A DNA stretch of 64,000 bases from the NCBI GenBank assembly GCA_030418115.1, contig JAUHQD010000017.1, forward strand, positions 1 through 64,000, read 5' to 3'. Under the pieces are notes generated by a model. It was not told where the DNA came from. It saw only the letters and a program-made list of their open reading frames with translations, and did no database searches. This document shows positions 54,429-63,920 of this stretch, piece by piece (the first letter of the stretch is position 1; every line of letters starts with the position of its first letter). A program made the position numbers and the translations under genes. This DNA is from Alteromonadaceae bacterium BrNp21-10. Its GTDB lineage: Bacteria; Pseudomonadota; Gammaproteobacteria; Enterobacterales; Alteromonadaceae.

Positions 54429-55709
54429 CTACAACGTTATTCTAAAATCACTATGTAGTTGCCCCCAGTGGGCTTTTAACTGTTGTTTATGGTCTTCATC
54501 CATTGGTAAACCATCAAGCGCTGTTGGCCACAGGCTACGCGCTTTTTCCATGGTGTCGTTAAGATGAACTTTAATCGCTTGCCATGGAATACCAGTCCGC
54601 TTTGCCCATGTTTCAAACGAGGCCATGTTGGCTTGATACCAATTCTTATTTTTTGCCATATTCAACGCAAATGCCTGTTCACCTTTAACATAAGGCAAGG
54701 TAGACACAATATCGTAGGCGGGGGATAACCTGGGTTTGGTGGTATTGGCGTCGCCATCGTAAAGTAACGACCAGTTTTTTAAATGGGCATCGCCGTTGGC
54801 TAGCAGTATATTTACCAGTAACCGTCTTGCCATTTGTTGGGTATCTTGCAGGCCTTGTGAGCTGTATTGATACAACACGTCGGCAATTTGTTCATAGTTA
54901 AACTGTTGATATTTTTGGTGGGAATACACTTGAAATACCTGTGCAAAATCTTCGCTATGAATTCGTTTTTCGTTTTGCCTGTCAAAGCGTTCAATGGCGT
55001 AAGCGTGGGTTTCATTCGGCAGTTGAATATTCGGCAAATCGTTTAATTCTGATAACTCAATCAGTTTGATTGCCGGTATATCAACCCCTACCGTCTCCGC
55101 TAAGCGCATAGCGCTATATTCATTGTATGGCACATTTTTATGGACGGTGGACGGGGTTTTAATGATCCAGCTATTACTATTTGCATCTTGCCCTATGCTA
55201 AAGCGCCCATCTTGCTGCTTAACCGATGAAAATTTCATTTGTACACCAGCTAGTGAAAAGCGATTCTGGCTATGTTCTGTATCAATTTGCACTGCCTCAA
55301 CTTGCTCTCTGTGATCTAGCGCCCAATTTGGCAGTTGACCGGCGGCTATAGCTTCTGCTTTTAAGGCTCCGGGCAAATTGCTGCCCATGTGCGCCATCAA
55401 CGGAAATTCATTATCCACATGCACTTTGAGTGATTGGGACATCCACTCTCTTAATGCTCCTTCAGGTAACAAATTAGACAGCACAGGAGGCAGTCGTTGA
55501 GTACTAATTAATGGCTGCGATAAGTAATGCTGATTAGCCAGTTGCGTCAGGGTAAAGGTGTGGCGTTTGGATATTGGCAACGCGATGTAATCCGGCGAAA
55601 AAACAAAAATATTTTTACCGCCCGAATAATGGCTTAGTACGCCGACTTCCTGCCCCCCAAGCAACATTCTAAGCCCAGCAACCTTTTCTGTTCTTTTGCC
55701 GTTTTCCAT
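54429..55709 (-). CDS. hipA: HipA-family kinase toxin (module 2)
   Basis: 426 aa, with the complete HipA layout. The N1 domain includes PPVLSNLLPEGALREW. The kinase has FSLAGVQMKFS, SWIIKTPSTVHKNVPYNEY, YAIERFDR, catalytic loop NGDAHLKNWSLLY and metal site SPAYDIVST. It is closer to classical E. coli HipA than module 1. It follows hipB-2 after five bases, with gaggactaacctt as the ribosome site. Residues for catalysis are intact. Confidence 0.9.
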   Translation of the reverse strand: MENGKRTEKVAGLRMLLGGQEVGVLSHYSGGKNIFVFSPDYIALPISKRHTFTLTQLANQHYLSQPLISTQRLPPVLSNLLPEGALREWMSQSLKVHVDNEFPLMAHMGSNLPGALKAEAIAAGQLPNWALDHREQVEAVQIDTEHSQNRFSLAGVQMKFSSVKQQDGRFSIGQDANSNSWIIKTPSTVHKNVPYNEYSAMRLAETVGVDIPAIKLIELSELNDLPNIQLPNETHAYAIERFDRQNEKRIHSEDFAQVFQVYSHQKYQQFNYEQIADVLYQYSSQGLQDTQQMARRLLVNILLANGDAHLKNWSLLYDGDANTTKPRLSPAYDIVSTLPYVKGEQAFALNMAKNKNWYQANMASFETWAKRTGIPWQAIKVHLNDTMEKARSLWPTALDGLPMDEDHKQQLKAHWGQLHSDFRITL

Positions 55710-55714
55710 AAAGG

Positions 55715-55993
55715 TTAGTCCTCTAGGTGCTTATGCATATCACCCCAAAAATTATCATCAGCAGATAATTGGCCGTCTTGTGGCTTAGGTTGTTGTGGAT
55801 CGGTAATGGATAACTCTAGCCCCAATCCAGCGAGTATGCGCAGCAAGGTGGATACCTTCACATCCTGCCCCGCTTCAACCCGTTGATATTGCTGCTGCGA
55901 CATACCAATAAGCATGTGCATGTCTTTTTGCGACAGTTTCCGCTTTTTGCGTTCAACAATAAGTCGCTCAGTAATGGCTTCGATAGATCTCAT
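55715..55993 (-). CDS. hipB: HipB-family XRE antitoxin (module 2)
   Basis: 92 aa from the ATG at 55993. A GTG at 56023 lies inside the predicted -10 element, so it is unlikely to be used. HTH: LSQKDMHMLIGMSQQQYQRVEAG, followed by DVKVSTLLRILAGLGLELSI. The tail is disordered and acidic (QPKPQDGQLSADDNFWGDMHKHLED). It pairs with hipA-2 and should repress its own promoter through the inverted repeat at 56027-56048. Confidence 0.87.
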   Translation of the reverse strand: MRSIEAITERLIVERKKRKLSQKDMHMLIGMSQQQYQRVEAGQDVKVSTLLRILAGLGLELSITDPQQPKPQDGQLSADDNFWGDMHKHLED

Positions 55994-56024
55994 GATTAAA
56001 CAACTTTTATGATGTATTAGCACA

Positions 56025-56053
56025 TAAATACAACATATTTATTGTATTATCAA
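56025..56053 (-). promoter_or_regulatory. Promoter and operator of hipBA-2
   Basis: On the minus strand TTGATA (56053-56048), 17-bp spacer, TATTTA (56030-56025). An inverted repeat aatacaa (56027-56033)/ttgtatt (56042-56048) lies between and over the hexamers, and a further half-site aataaatacaat follows at 56052-56063. Such a layout fits HipB autorepression. Confidence 0.55.
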
Positions 56054-56176
56054 TAAATACAATCTAAATGCTGTTTATTAAGAACCATTACAACTTAAGA
56101 ATTGTTTATTTGAGTCATTCCCTTTGAGGACGACTGGTGACCAACATTTACCTTAGCTACAAAATAATGGGCAATA

Positions 56177-56383
56177 TCACACCGTTCGGCGAATCATATG
56201 GGCACTCACTCGAAAACCGCCTGGGGCTAATATTTTGTTGAGTACAGACAAGCGAGGATCGGTATTCCCTTTTTCAATATCCCGTAAGGTCTTGTCGGAC
56301 ACCTTAATAAATTTAGCAGATTAATGAGTGAATACTCCTATACCTTCTTGCTCGACCAATCTAGTTTCATCACCATTTCGCAA
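56177..56383 (-). pseudogene. Decayed XRE-family antitoxin-like gene
   Basis: A 69-codon frame has one internal stop (TAA at 56321-56323). It reads TRLVEQEGIG, then after the stop SDKTLRDIEKGNTDPRLSVL and NKILAPGGFRV. The second part is a well-preserved XRE helix-turn-helix half. A single C-to-T change (CAA to TAA) would explain the stop. It lies 30 bases downstream of the Fic gene on the same strand, so it may once have been its partner. Alternatively, it is a stray HipB relic. Confidence 0.6.
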
Positions 56384-56412
56384 ACTATCCTCCTAATTGT
56401 TTTTTGACTAAT

Positions 56413-57936
56413 TTAAAGTAGCGACGCTAAAAACTTTGTAAACGGCACAATATCTTGCCCAACACTCGCGGCTTCCAATGCTTGCATGTATTCATCTCGC
56501 CGCTCAACAGGTACGACAGTCCATGGGTAACCGCCTGATGCCATCATTAAATTCATAATGAATCTTCCCATTCTGCCATTACCATCAAAATATGGGTGGA
56601 TGTAGACAAAAACAAAATGTCCCAGTATGACTCTAACGGCTGCATTTTCCTCTTCTGCGAGCAAGTCGAATAAAGTCGGCATCATATCGCGAACCGCTTC
56701 TCGGTTGGGGGGCATATGCATAGACTGGCGAATATAGATAGGCCCTGTCCGATAACCGGCCAAGTCCGACTGTTTAATAATACCAGCAGCAACACTTGGG
56801 CCAAATAGTGCTAGGTACCAATCACTGTACGCTTGCTCCAGAACATCACCAGAATTCTTGCCTTCTAAAACGACTAGCACGGCTTTTTTAACTTCCTGAA
56901 ACGCATCCCAGTAGCCTTTGGCAGCCATGGCATCTAAGTGCTTTTTACTCTCATTGGAGGCATCAACTTGCCAATTACCAGAGCGAACTAGTTCGATAAG
57001 GTCGCGAGTAACTCGATAGCCTTCAATGGATAGTGAGTGGTAGGCGTCCGTAACGTATTTGTCTTCTACTTCGGCCATGTAAGTTTCTATATCGATGGCT
57101 TGATTCATTGATTCAGGAAAGTGTGTAATAACATTTTCACGCATTTGTGCCCACATTAACCGCATGCGGTTAACATAGGGTGAGACATCGCGACGGCCAA
57201 AGCTCACCAGCCCTTTTTCGGCGAAAGGATCTTCTTCCTGTACTTTCAAGTCGGCCGCTTGCATGCCTTTTAAGATATTATCTGCGATCAGATCTCGGCC
57301 AATATTTCTAAAAGCGCCCACTAATCGGCCGGCAATCACACTGTGGTTACCTGCAAGTAAAACAGACAACACGTCAGATGCATCAGTCACCATAGATAAG
57401 GCGGTACGCATTTGGATTGGCGCATTTTGAAACTGGTTGGCCGAGCAATAGACCAGAGCTGAAGCCAAACTGTAAACGTTAAGCCCCTCCAAGTTTTCAA
57501 TGTGCTCAACATCAGGCAAGTTCAACCTAACATCAAAAATCGAGGTATTATGCAAAAAGGCGGTAGGTTTATTATTTCCTTTCGGCGAGCGTACAAGCAA
57601 TTGCTGGGGCACAGTTTTATCGCCGATATGTAGACTAATCGACTGCTCAGGAGATAGGCACCAGAATTTGTCGAACCGTTCCGACAAATAGGCACCGCAG
57701 AAATCCCAGAAAGAGGTATACCAAGATGTGCTGTCGCCTGGCTTTTCATCTGGCATCGCAGGTATGTACCAACCTCGGATGACTTCGCGAATAAACCCAT
57801 GCTTTAAGAGCCGCTCTCGATGCACTCGACTAAGTTGCTTTGATTGGATAGCAACAACGCCTGGCTCCTGAAGCTGTTGTAATTGCTCAAGCGAATCTGC
57901 TAATTTTTGTGATATGACGTTCATGTTCGCTCCCAC
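56413..57936 (-). CDS. Fic-family AMPylase with N-terminal AbiEi-like regulator domain
   Basis: 507 aa. The N-terminal 250 residues resemble an AbiEi-type winged-helix antitoxin region (LSRVHRERLLKHGFIREVIRG, then LEGLNVYSLASALVYCS). The inhibitory motif is SIEG (303-306, Glu305). The Fic core HPYFDGNGRMGRF starts at His447 and matches HPFxDGNGR. The protein should transfer AMP to a target, held inactive by its own inhibitory helix. A fusion of an AbiEi-like DNA-binding part to Fic would let the toxin regulate itself. Four 24-bp repeats lie directly upstream. Confidence 0.87.
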   Translation of the reverse strand: MGANMNVISQKLADSLEQLQQLQEPGVVAIQSKQLSRVHRERLLKHGFIREVIRGWYIPAMPDEKPGDSTSWYTSFWDFCGAYLSERFDKFWCLSPEQSISLHIGDKTVPQQLLVRSPKGNNKPTAFLHNTSIFDVRLNLPDVEHIENLEGLNVYSLASALVYCSANQFQNAPIQMRTALSMVTDASDVLSVLLAGNHSVIAGRLVGAFRNIGRDLIADNILKGMQAADLKVQEEDPFAEKGLVSFGRRDVSPYVNRMRLMWAQMRENVITHFPESMNQAIDIETYMAEVEDKYVTDAYHSLSIEGYRVTRDLIELVRSGNWQVDASNESKKHLDAMAAKGYWDAFQEVKKAVLVVLEGKNSGDVLEQAYSDWYLALFGPSVAAGIIKQSDLAGYRTGPIYIRQSMHMPPNREAVRDMMPTLFDLLAEEENAAVRVILGHFVFVYIHPYFDGNGRMGRFIMNLMMASGGYPWTVVPVERRDEYMQALEAASVGQDIVPFTKFLASLL

Positions 57937-57975
57937 AATTACTCAAAATACTTCTCAGCCTAAAATTTCTATCTC

Positions 57976-58071
57976 TAGGTTTTAGCGTTATATCACTTAT
58001 AGGCTTTAATGTCATTTCATTTATAGGTTTTAATGACTTATTATTTTTAGGTTTTAATGTTAATTAACTTA
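57976..58071. repeat. Four tandem 24-bp direct repeats upstream of the Fic gene (iteron-like operator)
   Basis: Units start at 57976, 58000, 58024 and 58048, each exactly 24 bp. Each begins taggttttaatg (first copies differ slightly: taggttttagcg, taggctttaatg). The other half of each unit is A/T-rich and more variable. They sit 40-135 bp upstream of the Fic start, in or next to its promoter. The exact period of about 2.3 helical turns suggests cooperative binding of one protein. Confidence 0.8.
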
Positions 58072-58179
58072 ATGAATGTGTATACAAGAAACAGACTTTC
58101 CGGTTATGAACCTCCCAAGAGAAGTCCAGTCGGTAACAAATGAAATAACACAGCTAGTAACGCTAATGAAAAAAGACAA

Positions 58180-58211
58180 AAAAAGGCGAACCATCTCTGG
58201 TTCGCCTTTTT
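58180..58211 (-). terminator. Rho-independent terminator of the gcv operon
   Basis: aaaaaggcgaacca and its inverse (58180-58193/58198-58211) form a 14-bp stem with a four-base loop, followed on the minus strand by a run of T residues. It lies 68 bp downstream of the gcvP stop. Confidence 0.8.
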
Positions 58212-58228
58212 CTTATTTATGCCGTTCA

Positions 58229-58258
58229 CAATCTAAATTGCATTCACAATTTAGATTG
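58229..58258. repeat. 12-bp perfect inverted repeat after gcvP
   Basis: caatctaaattg (58229-58240) and caatttagattg (58247-58258) flank six bases, between the gcvP stop and the terminator. It may add a 3' RNA hairpin. Confidence 0.5.
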
Positions 58259-58278
58259 CAGTTAGTCAACCAAATTTT

Positions 58279-61170
58279 TTAGTCTCTATAGGTATCCACA
58301 CTCGGGCATGAACAGATCAAATTACGATCTCCGAACACGTCATCTATACGGTTCACCGTTGGCCAGAATTTGTTTTTGGCAACGCTAGCTACTGGGTACG
58401 CTGCGAGTTGACGGTCGTAACTGCGGCTCCAATCGCTGTCGCAGATGTCAGCCAAGGTATGAGGGGCGTTGTGTAATGGGTTGTCGATGGCATCCCATTC
58501 GCCGCTTTCTACTTTACTGATTTCTTCACGAATGCACAGCATGGCTTCGATGAATCTGTCTAGCTCTGCTTTGGCTTCGGATTCCGTTGGCTCAATCATC
58601 AGCGTACCCGCTACTGGGAAGCTCATGGTTGGTGCATGGAAACCGTAGTCGTTTAAGCGTTTGGCCACATCCATTTCGGTTACGCCGCTAGCTTCTTTTA
58701 GTGGGCGTAAGTCGATAATACATTCGTGGGCTACGCGATCATTTCGGCCTTTGTACAATACCGGATAATGGCCGCTCAGCTTTTTGGCAATGTAGTTAGC
58801 GTTAAGTATCGCCACTTCGGTGGCTTTTTTAAGGCCTTCGCCGCCCATCATTTTAATGTACATATAGCTGATTGGCAGAATCGACGCACTACCCCAAGGG
58901 GCGGCGGATACCGCACCATTGTTAGCGCCTGTGCCTTCAATATTCACTACTGGATGATTAGGTAAAAATGGCGCTAAATGCGCTTTCACACCGATGGGTC
59001 CCATACCTGGGCCACCACCACCGTGCGGAATACAAAAGGTTTTGTGCAAGTTCAAATGGGATACGTCAGAGCCAATTAGCCCCGGTGAAGTTAGCCCCAC
59101 CTGTGCGTTCATGTTAGCGCCATCCATATACACTTGGCCGCCGTGCTGGTGCACGATGTCACAAATTTCTTTGATGGTTTCTTCATACACGCCATGGGTA
59201 GACGGGTAAGTAATCATAATACAGCTTAGGTTTTCGCTAACTTCGGCGGCCTTGGCTTTTAGGTCGGCCATATCCACGTTGCCGTTGGCATCACAATTTA
59301 CCACTACCACTTTCATATCAATCATTTGTGCAGAAGCAGGGTTAGTACCATGGGCAGAGCTAGGAATTAAGCACACATTACGGTGCCCTTCATCGCGACT
59401 TTCGTGATACTTACGAATAGCGATTAAACCGGCATATTCACCCTGGGCACCGGAGTTAGGCTGCATGGAGATATTATCGTAACCGGTGATTTCCACTAAC
59501 CATTCACCGAGTTCGTCGATCATAGCTTTGTAGCCTTGTGCTTGGTCGATAGGGGCAAAGGGATGCAACTTACCAAATTCTGGCCAAGTAACTGGGATCA
59601 TCTCTGCTGTCGCGTTGAGCTTCATAGTGCAAGAACCCAAGGAAATCATTGAATGGTTTAGCGACAAATCTTTGTTCTCCAAAGATTTGATATAGCGCAG
59701 CATTTCCGTTTCAGATTGATAACTGTTGAACACTTCATGAGTCAAAATATCTGAAGTTCGCACTAAATCAGCGGGGATAGAATCCGACCCATTTGCCAGC
59801 AATTGTGCATCTAGGGTATCAATATCAAGGCCGTGATCATCACCTAAGAATACGTTGAACAAGGTGGCCACATCTTCACGAGTAGTGGTTTCATCTAAGT
59901 TAACCGCCAGCACGCCATCGAGGTCACTACGTAAGTTAACACCGGCATTTAAAGCGCTGTCGATAATGGCCTGTTTGTTAGCACCTACTTTTACGCTGAT
60001 ACAATCAAACCAAGTATTGTGCAGTAACTCTAAACCATTGGCACGTAGGCCAGCGGCTAGGATATCGGTTAAACGGTGAATGCGCGTGGCAATGGTTTTT
60101 AAACCCTGAGGGCCATGATAAACCGCAAAGAACGACGCCATATTGGCGAGCAATACTTGCGCGGTACAAATGTTGGAGTTGGCTTTTTCGCGGCGGATAT
60201 GTTGCTCGCGGGTTTGCAATGCCATACGTAATGCAGGGCGGCCACGGCTGTCTTGAGAAACACCAATAATACGACCAGGTAATGAACGCTTGTAAGCATC
60301 GCGAGTCGCAAAATAAGCAGCGTGTGGGCCACCGTAACCCATGGGCACACCAAAACGTTGTGCGGTACCTAGTACGACATCGGCACCTAATTCACCGGGG
60401 GATTTAAGCAACACTAAACTCATAATGTCGGCAGCAACGGCGACTAGGCCTTTTTTGCTTTGCACGTCGGCAATTAAATCGGCGATGTGTTGAATCTCGC
60501 CACTGGTGCCGGGGTATTGTAATAACGCCCCAAACACATCGTGTTCGGTCACTTGTTGCGCAGGGGCAACAATAATTTCAAAACCAAACATTTCCGCACG
60601 AGTCGCCACCACACTAATGGTTTGTGGGTGCACATCGCTGGCAATAAAGTAGTTGTTACACTTTTTGTTTTTGGACATACGCTTGGCTAAAGACATTGCT
60701 TCGGCAGCGGCTGTACCTTCATCTAATAATGAAGCAGAGGCCAAATCCATGCCGGTTAGGTCCAGCGTCATTTGTTGATAGTTCAACAAGGCTTGCAAAC
60801 GCCCTTGGGCGATCTCAGGCTGGTAAGGTGTATAGGCCGTGTACCAACCGGGGTTTTCCATCACATTGCGCAAAATCACATTAGGGGTATGAGTATCGTG
60901 ATAACCCATGCCAATGTAAGTTTTGTTGATTTTGTTTTTGGTCGCCACTGCGTGCAATTGCGCTAAGGCTTCGGCTTCAGTATGGGCTTGTACCATCTTC
61001 ATCGGTGCGGCATTGCGAATACTGCTGGGTACCGTTTGTTGAATTAAATCATCCAATGAATCGGCACCGACTGCAGTAAGCATTTCGCTCATTTCAGTTT
61101 CACCGGGGCCAATATGACGACGAACAAAATCCTGCTTTTGTTCCAATTGAGAAAGTGAGGACATAGACAT
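58279..61170 (-). CDS. gcvP: Glycine dehydrogenase (decarboxylating), P-protein
   Basis: 963 aa, the normal length of single-chain P-proteins. Key blocks: [10 protein letters not shown] at the start, [32 protein letters not shown], and the PLP-lysine region [20 protein letters not shown]. It decarboxylates glycine and loads the aminomethyl group onto the H-protein lipoyl arm. Last gene of the gcvT-gcvH-gcvP operon, separated from gcvH by a REP-like inverted repeat. Confidence 0.97.
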   Translation of the reverse strand: MSMSSLSQLEQKQDFVRRHIGPGETEMSEMLTAVGADSLDDLIQQTVPSSIRNAAPMKMVQAHTEAEALAQLHAVATKNKINKTYIGMGYHDTHTPNVILRNVMENPGWYTAYTPYQPEIAQGRLQALLNYQQMTLDLTGMDLASASLLDEGTAAAEAMSLAKRMSKNKKCNNYFIASDVHPQTISVVATRAEMFGFEIIVAPAQQVTEHDVFGALLQYPGTSGEIQHIADLIADVQSKKGLVAVAADIMSLVLLKSPGELGADVVLGTAQRFGVPMGYGGPHAAYFATRDAYKRSLPGRIIGVSQDSRGRPALRMALQTREQHIRREKANSNICTAQVLLANMASFFAVYHGPQGLKTIATRIHRLTDILAAGLRANGLELLHNTWFDCISVKVGANKQAIIDSALNAGVNLRSDLDGVLAVNLDETTTREDVATLFNVFLGDDHGLDIDTLDAQLLANGSDSIPADLVRTSDILTHEVFNSYQSETEMLRYIKSLENKDLSLNHSMISLGSCTMKLNATAEMIPVTWPEFGKLHPFAPIDQAQGYKAMIDELGEWLVEITGYDNISMQPNSGAQGEYAGLIAIRKYHESRDEGHRNVCLIPSSAHGTNPASAQMIDMKVVVVNCDANGNVDMADLKAKAAEVSENLSCIMITYPSTHGVYEETIKEICDIVHQHGGQVYMDGANMNAQVGLTSPGLIGSDVSHLNLHKTFCIPHGGGGPGMGPIGVKAHLAPFLPNHPVVNIEGTGANNGAVSAAPWGSASILPISYMYIKMMGGEGLKKATEVAILNANYIAKKLSGHYPVLYKGRNDRVAHECIIDLRPLKEASGVTEMDVAKRLNDYGFHAPTMSFPVAGTLMIEPTESEAKAELDRFIEAMLCIREEISKVESGEWDAIDNPLHNAPHTLADICDSDWSRSYDRQLAAYPVASVAKNKFWPTVNRIDDVFGDRNLICSCPSVDTYRD

Positions 61171-61276
61171 AATTAATTCAGTTTAAGTAGATAAAAAATA
61201 GAGCGTCACGAACCGCTACTAACAGTAAATGGCGCTGTTTGATGAAGTTGGTAGTAGGATAAATGGAGGGTCGAGA

Positions 61277-61362
61277 ATAAATGGGGTCAGAGTAAAATTA
61301 TTTTCTAATTCAGCTAGGTTATCGTCTATGCTAAAAATATTTTTACTCTGACCCCATTTATT
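61277..61362. repeat. REP-like long inverted repeat between gcvH and gcvP
   Basis: Perfect 22-bp arms (61277-61298 and 61341-61362) containing ggggtcagagtaaaa and its inverse, separated by 42 bases. A further partial copy (accccatttatttactct) runs to the gcvH stop. Elements with this GGGGTCAGAGTAAAA core are common dispersed repeats of REP/TnpA-REP type. Its presence inside the operon may alter gcvP expression. Confidence 0.7.
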
Positions 61363-61373
61363 ACCCCATTTAT

Positions 61374-61763
61374 TTACTCTTCGTCGATGGCGTTTTCGTA
61401 ACCTTCGGCATCCAATAAGTCACCGACTTCATCTGGATCTTCAGCTTTGATTTTAAACAACCAACCATCACCGTAAGGGTCAGCGTTAACTAATTCTGGC
61501 GAGTCTTCCAGCTCTTCGTTTACTGCGATAACTTCACCGGTAAGTGGCGTGTAAACGTCTGATGCGGCTTTGACCGACTCAGCAACCGCTACATCGTCAC
61601 CGGCATTCACTTCACTACCTACATCTGGCAGTTCGACGAAAACCATGTCACCTAATAATTCTTGAGCGTGCGCACTAATGCCCACGGTAAAAATGCCATC
61701 ACCTTCAGGGCGTACCCATTCGTGAGTGGATGCATAGTGTAAATCAGATGGGATATCGCTCAT
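61374..61763 (-). CDS. gcvH: Glycine cleavage system H-protein
   Basis: 129 aa from the ATG at 61763, preceded by aaggaaag; an upstream open frame of 27 codons overlaps gcvT and is unlikely. The start is [17 protein letters not shown]. The lipoylation site is in [15 protein letters not shown] (Lys within ESVKAASD). The protein carries the aminomethyl group between P, T and L proteins. 34 bp separate it from gcvT. Confidence 0.96.
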   Translation of the reverse strand: MSDIPSDLHYASTHEWVRPEGDGIFTVGISAHAQELLGDMVFVELPDVGSEVNAGDDVAVAESVKAASDVYTPLTGEVIAVNEELEDSPELVNADPYGDGWLFKIKAEDPDEVGDLLDAEGYENAIDEE

Positions 61764-61797
61764 TATTCTTTCCTTACTTTTTATTCTATTGTTTATT

Positions 61798-62892
61798 TTA
61801 AAAAACTTTTTTGCCGTTGCGCACAAAGCTGGGTTTAACCACATTTACTGTAACCCACTTTTTGCGCATTTCAACTTCAACTGTTTCACCGACATTTGCA
61901 GGCACTCGTGCCATAGCAATACTGTGACCGAGGGTAGGTGAAAAAGTGCCTGAGGTGATAACGCCTTGTGCATGATCGCCACCCAATCCACCAATGGCTA
62001 CCTTTTGACCAGAACGCAATACGCCTTTGTCGGTCATAACTAAGCCAACTAGTTTATCGGTACCGTCGATTTTTTGCTGCTCTAACACCTTACGACCCAC
62101 AAAATCACGGTCGCTTGGTTCCCAACTAATAGTCCAGCCCATGTTGGCCGCTAATGGAGAGATAGTTTCGTCCATATCTAAGCCGTACAAGTTCATTCCA
62201 GCTTCTAAACGTAAGGTATCCCGCGCACCTAAACCACAAGGGGCAACGCCAGCGGCTAGCAATTGTTGCCATAACTCTGGCGCTTTATCGCTAGGGACGA
62301 TTATTTCATAACCGGCTTCACCGGTGTAACCCGTAGTGGCAATAAATAAGTCTTCGGCTTGTACACCGTAAAAAACTTTCATGCCTTCCACTGCTTCTTT
62401 TTGTGCGGCGGAAAACAAGCTCTGTGCTTTAACTTTAGCGTTGGGGCCTTGTACGGCAATCATGGCAAATTCTGGACGTTCGTTAATGCTAACGTCAAAA
62501 CCTTCGGCTTGAGCGTTCAACCAATCCATATCTTTTTCACGAGTAGCTGAGTTAACCACTAAGCGGTAATCGGTTTGATCAAAGTAATACACAATCAAAT
62601 CATCAATTACGCCAGCGCTGTCGTTAAGCATGCCGCTATATAAGGCTTTGCCTTTGTCTTGTAGCTTGGCCACGTCGTTCGCCAACAAGTAACGTAAATA
62701 GGCTTGGGCCTGCTGGCCTTTTACATCAACAATTGTCATGTGCGACACATCAAACATACCGGCGTCTTTACGCACGGCGTGGTGCTCTTCTATTTGCGAG
62801 CCATAGTTGATGGGCATTTCCCAACCATGAAAGTCGACCATTTTCGCGCCCGCTTTTAAATGCTCGGCATGCAGAACTGTTTGATTCGTCAT
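61798..62892 (-). CDS. gcvT: Aminomethyltransferase, T-protein of glycine cleavage
   Basis: 364 aa. Typical blocks: [46 protein letters not shown] and [18 protein letters not shown]. It releases ammonia and passes the one-carbon unit to tetrahydrofolate. First gene of the operon, divergent from a LysR gene. The 114-159-bp upstream region is too short for the tandem glycine riboswitch and none is recognised. Confidence 0.97.
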   Translation of the reverse strand: MTNQTVLHAEHLKAGAKMVDFHGWEMPINYGSQIEEHHAVRKDAGMFDVSHMTIVDVKGQQAQAYLRYLLANDVAKLQDKGKALYSGMLNDSAGVIDDLIVYYFDQTDYRLVVNSATREKDMDWLNAQAEGFDVSINERPEFAMIAVQGPNAKVKAQSLFSAAQKEAVEGMKVFYGVQAEDLFIATTGYTGEAGYEIIVPSDKAPELWQQLLAAGVAPCGLGARDTLRLEAGMNLYGLDMDETISPLAANMGWTISWEPSDRDFVGRKVLEQQKIDGTDKLVGLVMTDKGVLRSGQKVAIGGLGGDHAQGVITSGTFSPTLGHSIAMARVPANVGETVEVEMRKKWVTVNVVKPSFVRNGKKVF

Positions 62893-62988
62893 TGTGTTTG
62901 ATCCTGTTTTCTAAGCATCGTTAGATGCTCTTAATTGCAACCGAGTATAGGTAGCGAAGGCCAGTACAACAAATTGATAATTTTAATA

Positions 62989-63017
62989 CTTACATAAGTA
63001 ATACTTATGTTTATAAT
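62989..63017 (+). promoter_or_regulatory. Promoter/operator of the LysR gene beside gcvT
   Basis: CTTACA (62989-62994), 17-bp spacer, TATAAT (63012-63017). A palindrome acataagt-aat-acttatgt (62992-63010) overlaps it, suggesting autorepression. The predicted start lies near 63024. Confidence 0.45.
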
Positions 63018-63051
63018 TAACCACATTAGTTTCTTTAATATTAAATTACCT

Positions 63052-63900
63052 GTGCAACAGCTCTCCCTCGACAATCTGCGTACCCTAGTTACCGTTATTG
63101 ACCTTGGTGGTTTTGCCAAAGCCGGTGAAATGTTGGGGCGTACCCAACCGGCAATTAGTTTGCAAATAAAAAAGCTTGAGCAGCAATTAAGTAAAAAGCT
63201 GTTTACTAAAGTGGGGCAACGCCAAGTTGCCAATGCCGACGGCCAAGGGTTATATCAACATGCTAAAGCGATGTTGGCGATCAACGATGAGGTATTTCAT
63301 CAATTCACCCAAGTGCCATTACGCGGGCGTTTGCGCTTAGGAATTCCCAGTGAGTTCGCCACGACTTTATTGCCGAGCATTATTGGTGAATTCAGTAAGC
63401 TTTATCCGGACGTGTCCTTAGAGGTCACCTCTGCATTAAGTAAGTCATTACTAACAGAATCTAATCAACAACAGTTTGATGTAGTGGTAGCGCTGATTAA
63501 CCCCGAACAACCGGTGCAAGGGCAGTTGTTGTTGGATGATGATTTGGTGTGGGTGGCAGATGCTAATCAGCCCGCGCGCTATTCGCCGTTATCCTTGGTA
63601 TTAGCACCCGATGGTTGTGTGTACCGCAGCCGCGTGATCAGCAAATTAAAACGGCAAACCACGGCATGGCGTATCAGCTACACCAATGCCGATCTCAGCG
63701 GCATTACCGTGGCTATTCAACAAGGGTTAGGCATTACCGCACTGGCAAAAAGCAGTGTCCCAAAAGAACTAAGTATTATTCAGCACCCTAACCTACCGCA
63801 GCTGGGTAAAATTCGTATTTGCCTGTTCAACCACAGCACCCAACATCCACAAGCCAGCGCCAAATTAGCCGAGTTTATCCAAGGGCGCTTGGGGCATTAG
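63052..63900 (+). CDS. LysR-family transcriptional regulator (divergent from gcvT)
   Basis: 282 aa from a GTG at 63052; an ATG at 63007 (297 aa) lies within a palindrome and upstream of the predicted transcription start, so it is less likely. The HTH reads LRTLVTVIDLGGFAKAGEMLGRTQPAISLQIKKLE. The C-terminal effector domain is of the usual PBP2 fold (LRLGIPSEFATTLLPSIIGEF). The divergent position suggests control of gcvT, in the manner of GcvA, though it is not a clear GcvA orthologue. Confidence 0.85.
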   Translation: MQQLSLDNLRTLVTVIDLGGFAKAGEMLGRTQPAISLQIKKLEQQLSKKLFTKVGQRQVANADGQGLYQHAKAMLAINDEVFHQFTQVPLRGRLRLGIPSEFATTLLPSIIGEFSKLYPDVSLEVTSALSKSLLTESNQQQFDVVVALINPEQPVQGQLLLDDDLVWVADANQPARYSPLSLVLAPDGCVYRSRVISKLKRQTTAWRISYTNADLSGITVAIQQGLGITALAKSSVPKELSIIQHPNLPQLGKIRICLFNHSTQHPQASAKLAEFIQGRLGH

Positions 63901-63920
63901 TCCATCCTATTTTTGATAAA

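Noticed and set aside
61764-61844. N-terminal extension of gcvH
   Set aside because: It overlaps gcvT and is not part of the H-protein family. ATG 61763 has a strong aaggaaag site.
62893-63051. Glycine riboswitch before gcvT
   Set aside because: The space is too short for the usual tandem aptamers and the conserved core could not be found.
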